From Carya illinoinensis (Eukaryota > Streptophyta > Magnoliopsida > Fagales > Juglandaceae), in contig NC_056754.1 of the NCBI RefSeq assembly GCF_018687715.1, positions 18,399,501 through 18,463,500 on the forward strand: a stretch of DNA of 64,000 nt, given 5' to 3'. The notes beneath the pieces were generated by a model, which did not search any database, had not been told where the DNA came from, and worked only from the letters and a program-made list of their open reading frames with translations. Shown piece after piece: positions 49,522-61,485 of the stretch. Numbering within the stretch: position 1 is the first letter of the stretch; the number at the start of each line of letters is the position of its first letter. The position numbers were made by a program, and so were the translations under genes.

Positions 49522-51805
49522 TCTATAATTACCTATCGAGTACTCTGCTCAATCCTTGTTGATGGTGTAGTTTATTGATGAAGGAAAATATTTATTTCGT
49601 GTTATTTTGCCAACAACGAGACGAACATTGGTGCTGTTAAAACTGATTAACTATATTACAAAAAACATAGCCTTGAAAGGTAACATTGAAAAAACATATT
49701 TATCTTAATCTTTCATGTCGAATACAAAAGTACCCAAAAAAAAAAAAAACAGAAAAGCAAATAACAAAGACAGAAAGATTGAGAATTTGTGAGAAGTGCC
49801 ACAGGACTAGCCACAGAAGATGATCTGCATGGCCTCCTTGAGTGGCTTCCAGAAAACAATCTCTCTGTGCCTTCTATCTCTTTCAACTATAGAAACTATG
49901 AAATTAGATAAAATGATTTGATGGAGAAAAGAGCAGGAAAAGGAGGAGAATAATTTACAGGTTTGTTGTTGTTTTATTAAATGAAACTAGTTTACCTTCA
50001 TTATTTTTTTCCTTTTTTCTTTCTGTTCGTTTCTACCTGATTCTTTTACTTAATTTCTTTTGTGTTTCTTGTGTGATAGAAAAGGGAAACCAAGAGACCC
50101 GGTCCTGGATTCAATGAGAATCTCTAGATTTTTAGACACCTCTTTGGCGCCCGGGGGGCCAAGAGAGAGAGAGTGGAGGGCATGTTGTCGTGTTTTTTCT
50201 CAGGAACCCACGTCGGATGCCAGCTATGATATTTTAGGTAACGGAACCAATTATATAAAACTAAACAAGACTTTAATTAGGTTGCAACTTTGCTTGGCCA
50301 AGTTGTTCCAGTCCCTACAACCTGTGCCAGAGGTTGTCCTCAGAGTATAAAGTTGTAGTATATGCTCCACTCTCGCATGGAAACTCACTCAACCCTCCAC
50401 GTCTTTGGAATATTTTCATAAAAAATAGCCATATTTCTATCTTTTTTCTTTAAATTAATTTAATACAGTTGAGCAGTGGCCACGTATACGCTGCCCTAGT
50501 TCATTTCATAAGGTATTAGAGCCATCTAATAATGTCAATCTGTGTGCAATGGCAGAACTGTAATTTTTGGATAATTTTTATCATCGTGTCGCATTTATGT
50601 AAAATAAAAAAGAGATTAAAAATTTTAGAAACATAACTATATATAAAACTAAATCTCGATAATTTATCACGTAAGCATAAAACTAAAATTCTAAAAATAG
50701 TACTTAATATACATTTTAGATTTATGATAATAATATTTTATGGAATAATATTTATCCATTATTATTTTTATAATGAAATATTTAAAATTTATTTTTTTCA
50801 TAAAGTCTATCAAGTGATCTTTTATAAGACAATATTACATTCTAGTATATAATATAGTTTATTAAATTTCATGTAAAATTTAAATATTTTTGTATTACAT
50901 TAAACATTTAATAAGATGAAAATAGAATGAGAGTGTGGTGTATAACATTACTAGTACTAAATAATAGTAAAAGTAGATAAAATATAATAATAAAATAATA
51001 AATAATAGTGTAATACAGTATTACGAGGATATTCCACCACCCAATCCTAGCCTAAGTATATTGAAATTTTAGATTTGGTGGGTGGTGGTGGGAGGAGCCC
51101 AACGTTCCGCCACTGTCTGTATGATACTAGACTACTGCATGACATGACCAACTATTTGTCATCAAATAGAAACTTAATTTAAAGCAATGACGCAAGGCAT
51201 GGGTGCGTCTTTGTTCTAGAGAAACTGGCAAGCAACATGGAAAGTTTCTAGGATGCCAACTCTGCAGATACTACAGAAAAATATAGTAGTCACATCAAGT
51301 TTTTGGCGTTCAAGCTAAAAAATTAATAATCAAGGGGCCATGCATTGAAAGGAAACAAACCGAATGTCCTGAAAGGGCAACCTCAAATTCATGCTCAACA
51401 AAATGTGCAAAATAGACTAACCCGCCAAGGCAGAAACCTAACAGAAACCTAAGCTAGGTCTTCTTATGCAATGGAGGCATCAGTCATTTACATTCCATCT
51501 CAAAAAGGTGTAAATTGAGAAGTGCCGACAAGAACAAACGTAACTTTACACAAGGCCTTGAAAAAAACAATCAGATTTCCCGTTTATCTTTTCTTGTTCT
51601 TGGCTCAACAATTTTCTAACATGATAAATGTTAACCAACAATGTACATACTGCTGCTTAACTCAGGAGCATGAACTTGAAATTTCAAAAATTATGGGAAA
51701 AATGAATGACCACAAAAATAAAGGTGAGGTCAGAATGATGTCCAAAATACAAAATTTTCCCTTACAGCAGAGAGGTATCGGCAACCTATTAAAAACTTGG
51801 AGCCA
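49522..51805. other. intergenic DNA between TPR gene promoter and HCC2 3' end
   Basis: Holds the promoter side of the minus-strand TPR gene (TATA-like ATAAATA on the minus strand at about 49589-49595) and the 3' flank of the SCO-like gene. Open frames at 50060-50350 and 51522-51809 show no family resemblance. Confidence 0.55.
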
Positions 51806-54800
51806 TTAAGCCAGGGTACTCCTCAGTTCCTTTGTTATTGCCTCTGACAGTTCTTCCGCATTGTACTCAACACCAAAGCATCTCACAACCTCCAATTTTG
51901 GGTTCATAAGATACCTGATTGTTTTGAGATAGGTTACAATACACTCTTGAGTTCAATCAGAAAAGAAGAAAACAAAGGTAAGCCAAGGATTTACATATTA
52001 TGGGAAGACTCAACAAGATAATCATCACCCTCCTCTTCTATCTTCTTGAAGAATACACGGTACTCCTGCGCCATCTGCCTAATAGCTGATACAGGGCCCG
52101 TTAATCCCAGTATTCTTGAGTCAAACTCTGCAAACGGTTAAAGAACATGGAGGAAATAATGCAGGAGGAAGGGAGGATCTGATAAAACGTTTCTATCTCA
52201 AACAGTTAGCATACTGCAACACACATTCCAGTGGTCAGCAAAGCCTCACCTCTAAGGTAAGCATGAAGTTGTGCAGGGGTATCTCGTTGAGGATCGATTG
52301 TGACAAACACCGGTAGAATCTCATAATGATATTTTGACTCTAATTTCCACGAAAAAAAAATACACAACTTCAGTGATCATAACAGAAAAGGCAGTGCCAT
52401 AAGTCATGTTGAAAAAAGTAACAACCTAATATATCTACAGCCTTAGCCATTATCCGGACTTGCTCTGGCCCAACATCTGGGGATGAAGTATAGCCAAAGT
52501 AGAGGAGAACCCACTTTCCATGAAAATCTTGCCCAGTAACAATCTGATTCTTTGTATCAATTAGAGTGAATGGACCACCAATTGTTGGCCCCTTGACAGC
52601 ATTTCCACCAGATTTGCTGCCCTGGCCTGAGCCAATAAAGATAGAAATTAGAATAAACGTGATAACTAACCATGTATGTATGTGAGTATTAATATAGTTT
52701 TCAATCAATTGCTAACAACACTCTCACTCTCACATTTCTCATGCTTAGATTTCTTGTGTTTCAGATTGTAAAGAGAACGGGACTCAAATTATGTACCTAC
52801 TCTATTGCTTGTAAGCAATGCCTACAATGATTCCAGATAACAATTTTGCTGTTTGTAGGAGGAGAAATGACATTAACTAGCTGAACTGTACGAGGTTAGC
52901 ATAGGTTATGTTTATCTTCTCAACATTTGCATGTTCTAGATACGCGGCTAGACCATTCAGCCTCTTATACCACCATTCTCAATAGCCAGCAAAATTCATG
53001 GCCAACAGTGAGCCAAGTAACTCTAGGCATCAATTCAATTCTTACCTAGGGACACTGTACAATGCTTTCAAATAGACCAATTATATTATCACAATTGGGC
53101 CCAAATTGCCATACCGCCAACTCCAAGTCAACTCTTCTCTAACTCTTTAACTATTAGCTCAAATACCACCAAAATTCAGGCTTTTTAACTAATACTGATT
53201 ATAAAGTGCCAGAACAGTATAAGTAGATAATTAATATTCAACTGGGACAATTTGAAATGCCACTAAGCTATCTAATTTAATATAGTCGCTTCCTACTGCC
53301 TAGCTAAATGCCTGGACCTTGAATTCTGTCAACCCAATTAAAATTTTGAAGGTTCCTAAGAAAAGGCATTGGTATTTAGTTTCTTAGAAACTACGGGTAC
53401 ATTTGGTCCAAAAAATGGGTATTGCCATTCCTAAAGGAATAAAAATGGGCATTCTTTTTTTTTTTTTTTTTCTTGGTGAAAACATATAAGACTCTCATTG
53501 GAAATAGAGAAAAGTTCCTAAAATATCAAAGTCCTGAAACAAGCCATTATTTTCATTCTGACCTTAAAATAATAATAATAATAAAGAATTGATTTAACAT
53601 TTGACGTGGCTCGCCACCTCACAAAACCCAAAGGGTGGTCTGACGGCCACAGAAACCTCGATCTGGGGGCCACTACCAATAGCTTTCAGGGATTTTCCGA
53701 CCACCCCTGACCTTCAATGGGGGTGGCCCAAACCACTCCATATGGCCATCAGGAGTGGCTTGGTCACCCACAATGGCCTTAGGGATTTTGCCATAGGGGT
53801 GGTTGGAACACCCCCGAAATAATATCTGGGGGTGGTCAGACCATCCCCAATGTTAAGGGAGCCACCATCAAATTTTAAATATTCTGTCTCCTTATTACTT
53901 TACATTTGAAGAATTAGTGGGTCTCTTCGAAAAAGTTACATTCCTTACCCCTAGGATGGGAATGATTATTCCATTGCATGGGCCTATCCTGCGAATCAAA
54001 AGTACCCATAGGCATTTTTCTTAAGTTCACTACAATTTTTTTGGGCACACATTTTCCAGTTTTGGTGCTACCAGAAAATACAAGCCAAAGGAAAATGGTT
54101 TTTGGGTAAGGGAAATTAGTGTTACACATGCAAATCAGCTTCTTTCACCTCTCATCACATTATGAAACGAAAATATCTCTACTCCTCTCTTGATCGCTAG
54201 ACAATCAATCCCCTGCTCTCTCCCTCCCAATCAATGCTCTCTCCAACCACCATCTCTTCGATCAACCACAATTTTACCTGTTCAATAAAATACTGAAAAG
54301 TTTTATGTGTTTTGATTCAGATCTTATTTTTTATATGGGAGGTTTAGAAGACAGGGCAAAAAACAGAATCTCAAGGCTTTCATTCCTCTTTTTCCTAAGT
54401 TCAAGAGGTCCCCCATATGTTGCATAAGTCAGGACCATTCTTCTCCTCATTTACAGGGGCATCTTAGACTGCTAACCATACACAACTCTGCATTCTTTCC
54501 GTCCCACCGATGCATTTTTATAAACTAAAATAATGAGCATAATAATAAATTTATAGAAGTGAAGGCAGAAATTTTAATCATTCAACCAGAAAAGCTTGCT
54601 ACAGAAAGGACTTTTTGTACATACTAGACATCAGAGAGACACAATGTTTTGTTTATTCATTCGTTTCCTCTAAAGGAACTCCTCTGAAGACCTGGTCTAT
54701 TTAGGCTGTCAACCCACTTTACTCTATCCTCTTGATCCCAACTTAAGCTATTTGTTAGACTTGAAGCCTGGGACTTAGCAAGCAAATAAAAAATTTTATT

Positions 54801-57164
54801 TACCACAGCAACAGCAACAACGGCGACAAAAGAAACATATGGTAGGGGTGTACCTATAACCTCCCACCAATGACCTACCAATACGAATTAAGATACTACA
54901 TGAAAGCAGTTCCTAATCAGTTCCATTAAAGATATGAAACACTATTGAGTACATATTCATGAAAGCACTTGAGCTATCTACTCTGATCAAACAGTATATA
55001 CTCATCTGCCAATCAGTACCAGACTGTCATGAAGACTTCAAAAACCTGATGCATCATACATAAATTCGATACTATATTTCTATCCCTCTACCATTTTAGC
55101 TCTGTTTAACCAACACTTGTGTCCAATTAAAAACTACATGTCCTTCTCCCACATTCATTGCTGTTCAACAAGAAAACTCTAATTAACAAGTGAAAGCAAT
55201 GATCACATCCCCAAATATAAATCGTTACTGTCAAGTCGAAAAAGGAATAAAAAAAGACTCAGTCCAGCTCAACAAAATAACTTTCCATTGGAGAAGCTAA
55301 CAAGTGACATTACTCTCTTCCATCTGCAGGTCCTTTGGCATACTCATATGATCTAAAATGAAACGTGTGTAATAACATGAATCAAGGGAAATTTAACTAC
55401 AAATAAAAGCATTAATAAAGGGCAAATAAAAGGAACAGTTTAGTCAACACTCTACTATCATAGCTTTCTGACTTCAATTAACAAATAAACTGTACACTGA
55501 GACGTTTAGATTGAAGCTGTTAAAATCATGTTTATAATCCCATACAACTATGTCCGTGTGTGATGATCAACAAGTAAAAATCTTGATTGGTTGGAATAAA
55601 ATATTTATGGACAACAAAAAAAAAATGGCCAATTCCAAATTCATGATTTTTTTTTTTTTTTTTTTGATAGGTAGTCAAGAAGTTTTATGCATAAGAGAAA
55701 AGGCATAGCCCAAGTACACAGGAAGTATACATGAGAAATACCTAACTAGGGTTTACAACCGAAAGCAGAAAATCAGTCCATTGAAATCAATGACCCCCAC
55801 CCATAAGAACTGAGTTTTTTTTTTTTAAAAAAAAAAAAAGAGTCCTCTTGCAATCCTCGAAGCCAAATTCATGATTATCACCACAAATCACAATATTTTA
55901 TCATGAACACTTTCATCTTGAGATAGACAGACAACTAATAAACAAATTATTCAATCTTATTGAATGGAAATCAAAGAAAAATGAGAAGACGAAACTAAAT
56001 TAAAAACACTGGATCCAAAGAGGTTCCAATTATTAGCTTTCAGATTCCCACTTCCAACCCATTAAAAGCAATTGCCCAGCAAAACCAGATTGTTAAAAGA
56101 AGTACCTTTCAAAACTGCTCTTCTCTCATCATTATAATGGACAAAAGTAGCTAGCCCAGCAAATCCAAGTATGGCAGCTGGCTGCAGAAAGATAAATAAA
56201 TACATATATGGATAAATATAAACAACCAGATGATTATTAGCTTCTAATGTAAGTCCTCATCTTGTTCATTATTCATATATTTCAAGAAGGGCCAATCGAA
56301 ATGAAGAAGCACATATTAATGAGATTATAAGTATAAAAGCTGGCGGCATTACAATGACATAAGCACCCCAAGAGCGAGGAGCCCGTATTTCTACAGGTAT
56401 TAAGGGATGAATACGTGTCTTTCCATTTCTGTATCCTGATGATTTGGAATAGTTACAAGTCTGAACTCTCCTAGATGGATGACACCTACAACATATAAAT
56501 ATGATTCCGTATAAGTAAGTTTTAGAAGAACCAGAAAACAAGAAACTATGTAGCTTGTATGCATGTTTCCACGGAGTGTCAAGCCCTGGTAAGGTTCTCT
56601 GCACCAAATTACATCAGATGATCATGTAGGCTCCATTTGTTTTAATGTCAACATTTTCGTTAGGAAGATGTTTTCAACAGAAAATATTTTCAGGAAACAA
56701 ACGGGGAGCCTTATTGTTCCTTCAGCCCTTTCCATTTAAAGCCAATTATGAACACCAAATTCCTATTCGTTTCCCAAGTTTCACAAATATAGTCTAACTT
56801 CAATAAAGAAAGATCTTCCAGCACTAAAACCATGCGAATGTCACAAACACTAATAAGCAGTACCTGAACTCCCACCCTCAACCATTAAACCATATTATCT
56901 ATTTGAAAAGGGGAAAAGAAATAAAGAAAAGAACTCTTTATGCTTTTTATGAATCATTTCTACACACCATGGATAGAAGCATTCCAATTAAGTCAAATTA
57001 AAGAAAGTAAACTACAGAGAGAGCGACAAAATATGGCTACCCATAAAGCAGAATGCAAAGAAGTGGTGTGATTAAAGGGTTTTAGAGAGTGACCTTTTAA
57101 GTAGGTTAAAAGCCTCTGTGGAGCGGCGTTTGGAGGAGAAGAAAACAAATCGAGAAACGGGCAT
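51806..57164 (-). CDS. HCC2: mitochondrial SCO1-like protein of HCC2 type
   Basis: Exons on the minus strand are 57164-57094, 56485-56359, 56181-56106, 52626-52426, 52339-52250, 52127-51995 and 51914-51806; together they give 268 residues. The start MPVSRFVFFSSKRR is Arg- and Ser-rich without acids, fitting a mitochondrial presequence. A hydrophobic segment (PAAILGFAGLATFV) follows, then the thioredoxin-fold SCO domain (GGPFTLIDTKNQIVTG, KWVLLYFGYTSSPDVGPEQ, VFVTIDPQRDTP, GLTGPVSAI, VEEE-like and MYLMNP). SCO1/HCC1 proteins carry Cu through CxxxC; here the place reads SSPDVG with no cysteine. That is the known feature of plant HCC2, thought to act in redox and UV or copper stress, not as a copper donor. 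Intron 3 is 3.5 kb and contains a LINE and other repeats. For exon 2 an alternative acceptor near 56597 would add 37 in-frame residues; I prefer the shorter form because it joins NLLKR to a basic presequence-like part. Confidence 0.92.
53455..53471. repeat. poly-T run in HCC2 intron 3
   Basis: Seventeen T residues, possibly the tail of a minus-strand retroposed sequence, but I see no target duplication. Confidence 0.6.
53601..53880. repeat. unclassified GC-rich repeat with CCACCCC / GGGGTGG motifs
   Basis: About 280 bp of HCC2 intron 3 stands out by higher GC content and repeated words such as GGGGTGG, CCACCCC and TGGTCAGACCA in both orientations. It begins with GACGTGGC. Edges and target duplication are not clear. 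It is probably a transposon fragment of unknown class. Confidence 0.45.
55648..55862 (-). mobile_element. 5'-truncated LINE, 3' end with poly-A tail
   Basis: On the minus strand this 215-bp piece ends with a long A run (plus-strand T run 55648-55665), preceded by wording such as CCTGTGTACTTGGGCTATGC and TACCTATC. It is bounded by the exact 13-bp duplication CCAAATTCATGAT (55635-55647 and 55863-55875). A poly-A end, 5' truncation and a variable-length target duplication are the marks of target-primed reverse transcription. It lies inside HCC2 intron 3 in the same direction as the gene. Confidence 0.88.
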
Positions 57165-57869
57165 GGTTTTACTATGCTTCGTCGTAAAACAATCGTTCAT
57201 TCAGACAAAGACCCATATCAAATTTTCGTCGAGTAAAACCAGATAACCAAAGAAAAGAAACGCGCTATTTTTATATTTTGCCTTGCTGCCCAAGCTCGAC
57301 TATTATTATTTGAGAAAACATCTTTTCTTCAAATGCTACTTGATAGAATTTGCCAGTTTGCATTGGGCTCCCTCCGTATGTGTTAGAGCAAAATGGCTAC
57401 ACCAAAGCCCACAGGCCCATCCCAAAGTAAAGTTTTGGATTAGTTCCCGCACTTGTGCTTCATTGGACCATTTTGTCTTTTGCTAGAAAGAGTATGGATC
57501 TGAAACTCAGCTTCTTGATGTTGTTGCGGATGGTGCCATGGGCCTCACTACAAAATCTTCTGCATGTTACAATGTTATTGGCCCGTGTATGGGGTGGTCC
57601 TCCGATGAGTAATATCATATTTTCTAAGTTAAAACTAATATTAATATTAGATCAATTTTGATTATATAACATGTTGAACCTTAACCAAACACACCCCTTA
57701 ACTAGAACTGGGGTCCTACCTTCCACGTCGTATGCCTATGCTTCTTCTGGCCCACATACCAAATTTATTATCCCAAGTTTAAGCATTTAATATTATAATT
57801 AAGTTTAGGGTAATATAATATAATCATTATGATTCAATTGATTTGAATTTTTTTTTTTCTGGAATTCTT

Positions 57870-57872
<3 letters not shown>

Positions 57873-57905
<33 letters not shown>
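57873..57905. repeat. (GA)n microsatellite
   Basis: About 16 GA units in non-coding DNA. Confidence 0.9.
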
Positions 57906-57908
<3 letters not shown>

Positions 57909-59567
57909 GGGGTGAAAATGGATTGGTAAAAAAGCAGGGGGAGTGTTAGGTGGGGGTGGGGCAACTCCTGCTTGAATATTTCGATCTTAATCGTGATTAC
58001 AGTACTCTTATCATGAAAATTATGGTTGCTCTTTACATCACTTTCATATCAAATCCATTGATTAAATGTAGGTTTAAGATAACAACATCATATTAAATCA
58101 TGCAGCTACCTATCTATCGAGGGCTATACTTTGTTTAAAAACATTATTATATATATGCTTTTAAGTGTATAATGTGCATCTTTAATGGGCCTGCCTTTCA
58201 GCCTATTGTCATAAACCTGCATGGAATAAGAGGAGTTTAACTGGTTAAAAAAAAAAAACAGAAGTTTATTTAATTTTCCTCCGAAGGATCAGATCAATGA
58301 TATGATATACAGCTGTTGTTGAACTTGAATAAGGCCATGCATCTTTTTGCAGGTTGCTTAGATGCTGGCATTCTGAATTATTGGTGGTGCATGTAGAATA
58401 ACACTAGAGAAGAAACCACCCAAAATAAAAAGAAGGAAAAAAGGGGGAAAGACGAGAAATATTCTTTTGAGTGGGGATATTGGACGAAGAAATTCTGATT
58501 TGGGGAATATATATATATATATATCTATAGGTGGGATGATAATTTAATTATTTTATTTATTTTCTTAATTGCGTTACATGAGGAATTTCACATTAATATT
58601 ATACCAGTACTTTATTTACAGTTTATATATAGCGTACGTACTGATCTTAATGTTAATTAATTAATTAGCCACAAAAAGTAGTAATTTCTTTTCCTTTAAT
58701 TTCCGGTAAGACATGCATGCTACGATCTAACTTGATGAGGTTGTAATTAGCTAGCTAGGTTTGGTTGGATTACACCCTTATTAACCCAAATTATACTGTT
58801 CATCAACAGTTTAATTATTTTGAACCCGATTGATTACCCCTAAATTTAGTTAATATGATCCATTGCTAATTATGCATGATACGAAAATATGAAGGAAAAT
58901 AACCAAATATATTACAATTGTTTTACGATTGTTTTATAATTCTATATAAAACGATGAGTAATTTTGTAAAGTTAAAAATTTTTTTAGATAGAGAGATAGA
59001 GAGAGAGAGAAAATGACATTTTCCTTTAACCAAGTTGGACTTGAATTTTTCAGACCCGACCCACTACGAAGAAATTCACAATATTCTCATAAAAAAAGGG
59101 TTAGAAGCGAAATTAGTCTTATAGTCATTTAAATTTCCTTTATTTAAATGTATCATTTAAATGGACTAGTTGAGAGGGAATCAATTTCTTTTCTGAACAA
59201 TTACTCTTGTAATGTTGTTTATAATGATGTACGTGTAAAATGATATCTTGTGAATCGGTCGTTATAAGTTATCCACTCATAGGATATAAAAAATGGAAAG
59301 ATCGGAACATGAAAATAGACTAGATAGAGATGTCTATGAACTACCTATTTCTGTTATGGTTCCCATTCGTTCTCAATTTTGATCAATCTTTTTAGTATAT
59401 TGTTTTTATTCCAACAAAATGCTATTGATCTCATGAGGATCCATCTCCTAATTAGAAGAATGCAACTGAAATTGCTTCTAATTCTGAGTACGGCCAGTAC
59501 TAGCGCCATAAAGGTTTTTGGAGGTCTTATTGACGCATACTACCGTGGTTCCGGTGATCTTTGATTA

Positions 59568-59593
59568 GGGTGAAGTCGTAACAAGGTAGCCGT
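59568..59593 (+). other. short organelle-type 16S rRNA 3'-end match
   Basis: The 26 bases contain GTGAAGTCGTAACAAGGTAG and then CCGT, the highly conserved wording near the 3' end of bacterial-type (chloroplast or mitochondrial) 16S rRNA. The nuclear 18S version differs (GGTTTCC in place of GGTAGCC). The match stops abruptly and the flanks are not rRNA, so this is a fragment, possibly inside a rearranged organelle-to-nucleus insert. Confidence 0.45.
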
Positions 59594-59646
59594 CGAGGAC
59601 TACACTACATACCTTGCTCGGATTAATTAAATACTTTAATTAAAGT

Positions 59647-59774
59647 CACTACAAGAAAAATAGATTTTTGTGATTAATTTATTGTAACGAAAAAACTATT
59701 TACAATCAAAATTAGTTAGAAATAGTCTTTTCGTTGCAATAAATTAATTACAAAAATCTATTTTTTTTGTAGTG
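59647..59774. mobile_element. second 128-bp CACTA-type MITE, diverged palindrome
   Basis: Ends are CACTACAAGAAAAA and TTTTTTTTGTAGTG. The 3-bp direct repeat AGT flanks it (59644-59646 and 59775-59777). The arms pair over their length with about eight mismatches, mostly transitions. Length, termini and internal layout match the element at 8948-9075, so both belong to one family. No coding capacity. Confidence 0.9.
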
Positions 59775-59777
59775 AGT

Positions 59778-61452
59778 AAAAGTACTATCTACTGATCAAC
59801 TATAAGAACCCCAAGTAGGCATCATGATATATCCCATCATGCAAAATGAACAAATAAACAATCATGCATCACACCATGGTGTTAAATTCCCGATACATGA
59901 TTGAAGCGAATACATCAAGTATGAGAAATATTGGGAAGCACTTTGGTGATTTTACCTATACTCAATCTACAGGAACTCAACCCTAGATAAAGCACAAAGA
60001 GTACTCAAACCAAATAGAAAACTCAGGGCTATATCCAATATCAAAGAAGGAAAGCCAAGCTGAGCTGACCAATTAGATGCGTTCCAAGCAGAATTTAGGG
60101 GATAATATCTTGTTTATTTCCCAACCAGTAAGGGCCTGACCCATCTGAGCAGGATTCCTTGACAAATCGATTACATTGATATATATATATATATATCTGT
60201 ATATGATGTGTGTAGTTACTACGGCCATCATGAGGTACTGTTCTTGGCCTTCAATTTGATGGTGATACGTACAGTACCCTCCCGAAGACTGATCTACATA
60301 CAAAAGAAATATGCAACACACAAATATCACTGGTCTCCACAAAATATATATAATTCTCTACAGCTCTCAAAGGAAAAACTGATCCATTCTGGTTTGCCCA
60401 TTTTTTTTTATTTAACCATAGGAAGAGAGACCTCATAATTCTAAGATTGACTGAAATTTCAGAATACTTGATTCCAGGTCATGACCATCATTCATATATG
60501 TGTATGTATATATATATATAGATATATCTGTCACGTGAAGAGAGATATGTATTATATATTGTATAAACGAATGAGCATCAAATTAGCTTTATTCTAAAAT
60601 TCTTGGGCCATTATCCCGGCACCACAAATACATCCACCACACTTTGGTGCAGATAAGCTACATCTCCTAGCTAGCAGCCGGTGCATGTAATAATGGAAAC
60701 TTACTCATGCAAGATTATGAGGGCCCTCTAGTCCTATACCTAGACTTTTGGGGAGCATTTTGCGAGCTGAAATTATGGCACATGAAGTCATGAGCCATAA
60801 AAGGACATCAATCGATCCCCATCAATCCAACGGCACATATCAGTGATAGTACTCGTGTGTTTGCATACTTAAATTTGTGAGGTACAGGTTCAATTGAAAC
60901 GATAGATCAGGTCCCATCGATCTCTAGTTTTTTTTTTCTTTTCTTTTCTTTTCCTTTCTTTTCTTTTTAATATCAAATACTCCAAATAAACTTTGTTGTT
61001 GGCAGCAGGGATATTAGTGCCCACTTGCAGTACTAGTACTGATCGAATACCAAAGCAGTTCAATTACATGATCTTCAAGTAACTTAGAAAAGACATAATT
61101 AGGTAGCTTATTTGTGCCTAGTAATTGCCACTTGGAGGGCATAAAGAAAGGATAATCTAGTTAGTCTGTGGTGGATTAAAACTAGAACAAGATCATACGT
61201 AGAACGTCATTGTCCGAACTGTAAGATTCACATATAATGGGTGGATATATAATTATCAGAAACAGTACAACGTACGAGTGCTCGGTGTACATTACTTGTA
61301 GAATCAGAAAACGTGAGGACTGGTTTTGTTAGGGTTAGGGTTTGGTTTTGTATGGGCAAATGCAGACCATTGGTGAAGAGAAGAATCTATATGTTACACG
61401 TAGAATGATAAAGACCTCTAGAACCCAAGTTGTGTGCTAAAGATCGATATCA

Positions 61453-61485
<33 letters not shown>

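Larger units (their letters stand above)
57165..59646. other. intergenic DNA, no gene recognised
   Basis: Short open frames only. A (GA)n tract is at about 57873-57905. The segment from about 59250 to 59600 differs in character from its surroundings and ends with an organelle 16S-like match. Confidence 0.55.

Noticed and set aside
61329..61343. TTAGGGTTAGGGTTT telomere-like motif
   Set aside because: Only two units; short teloboxes are common in plant intergenic and promoter DNA, and this is not an interstitial telomere array.
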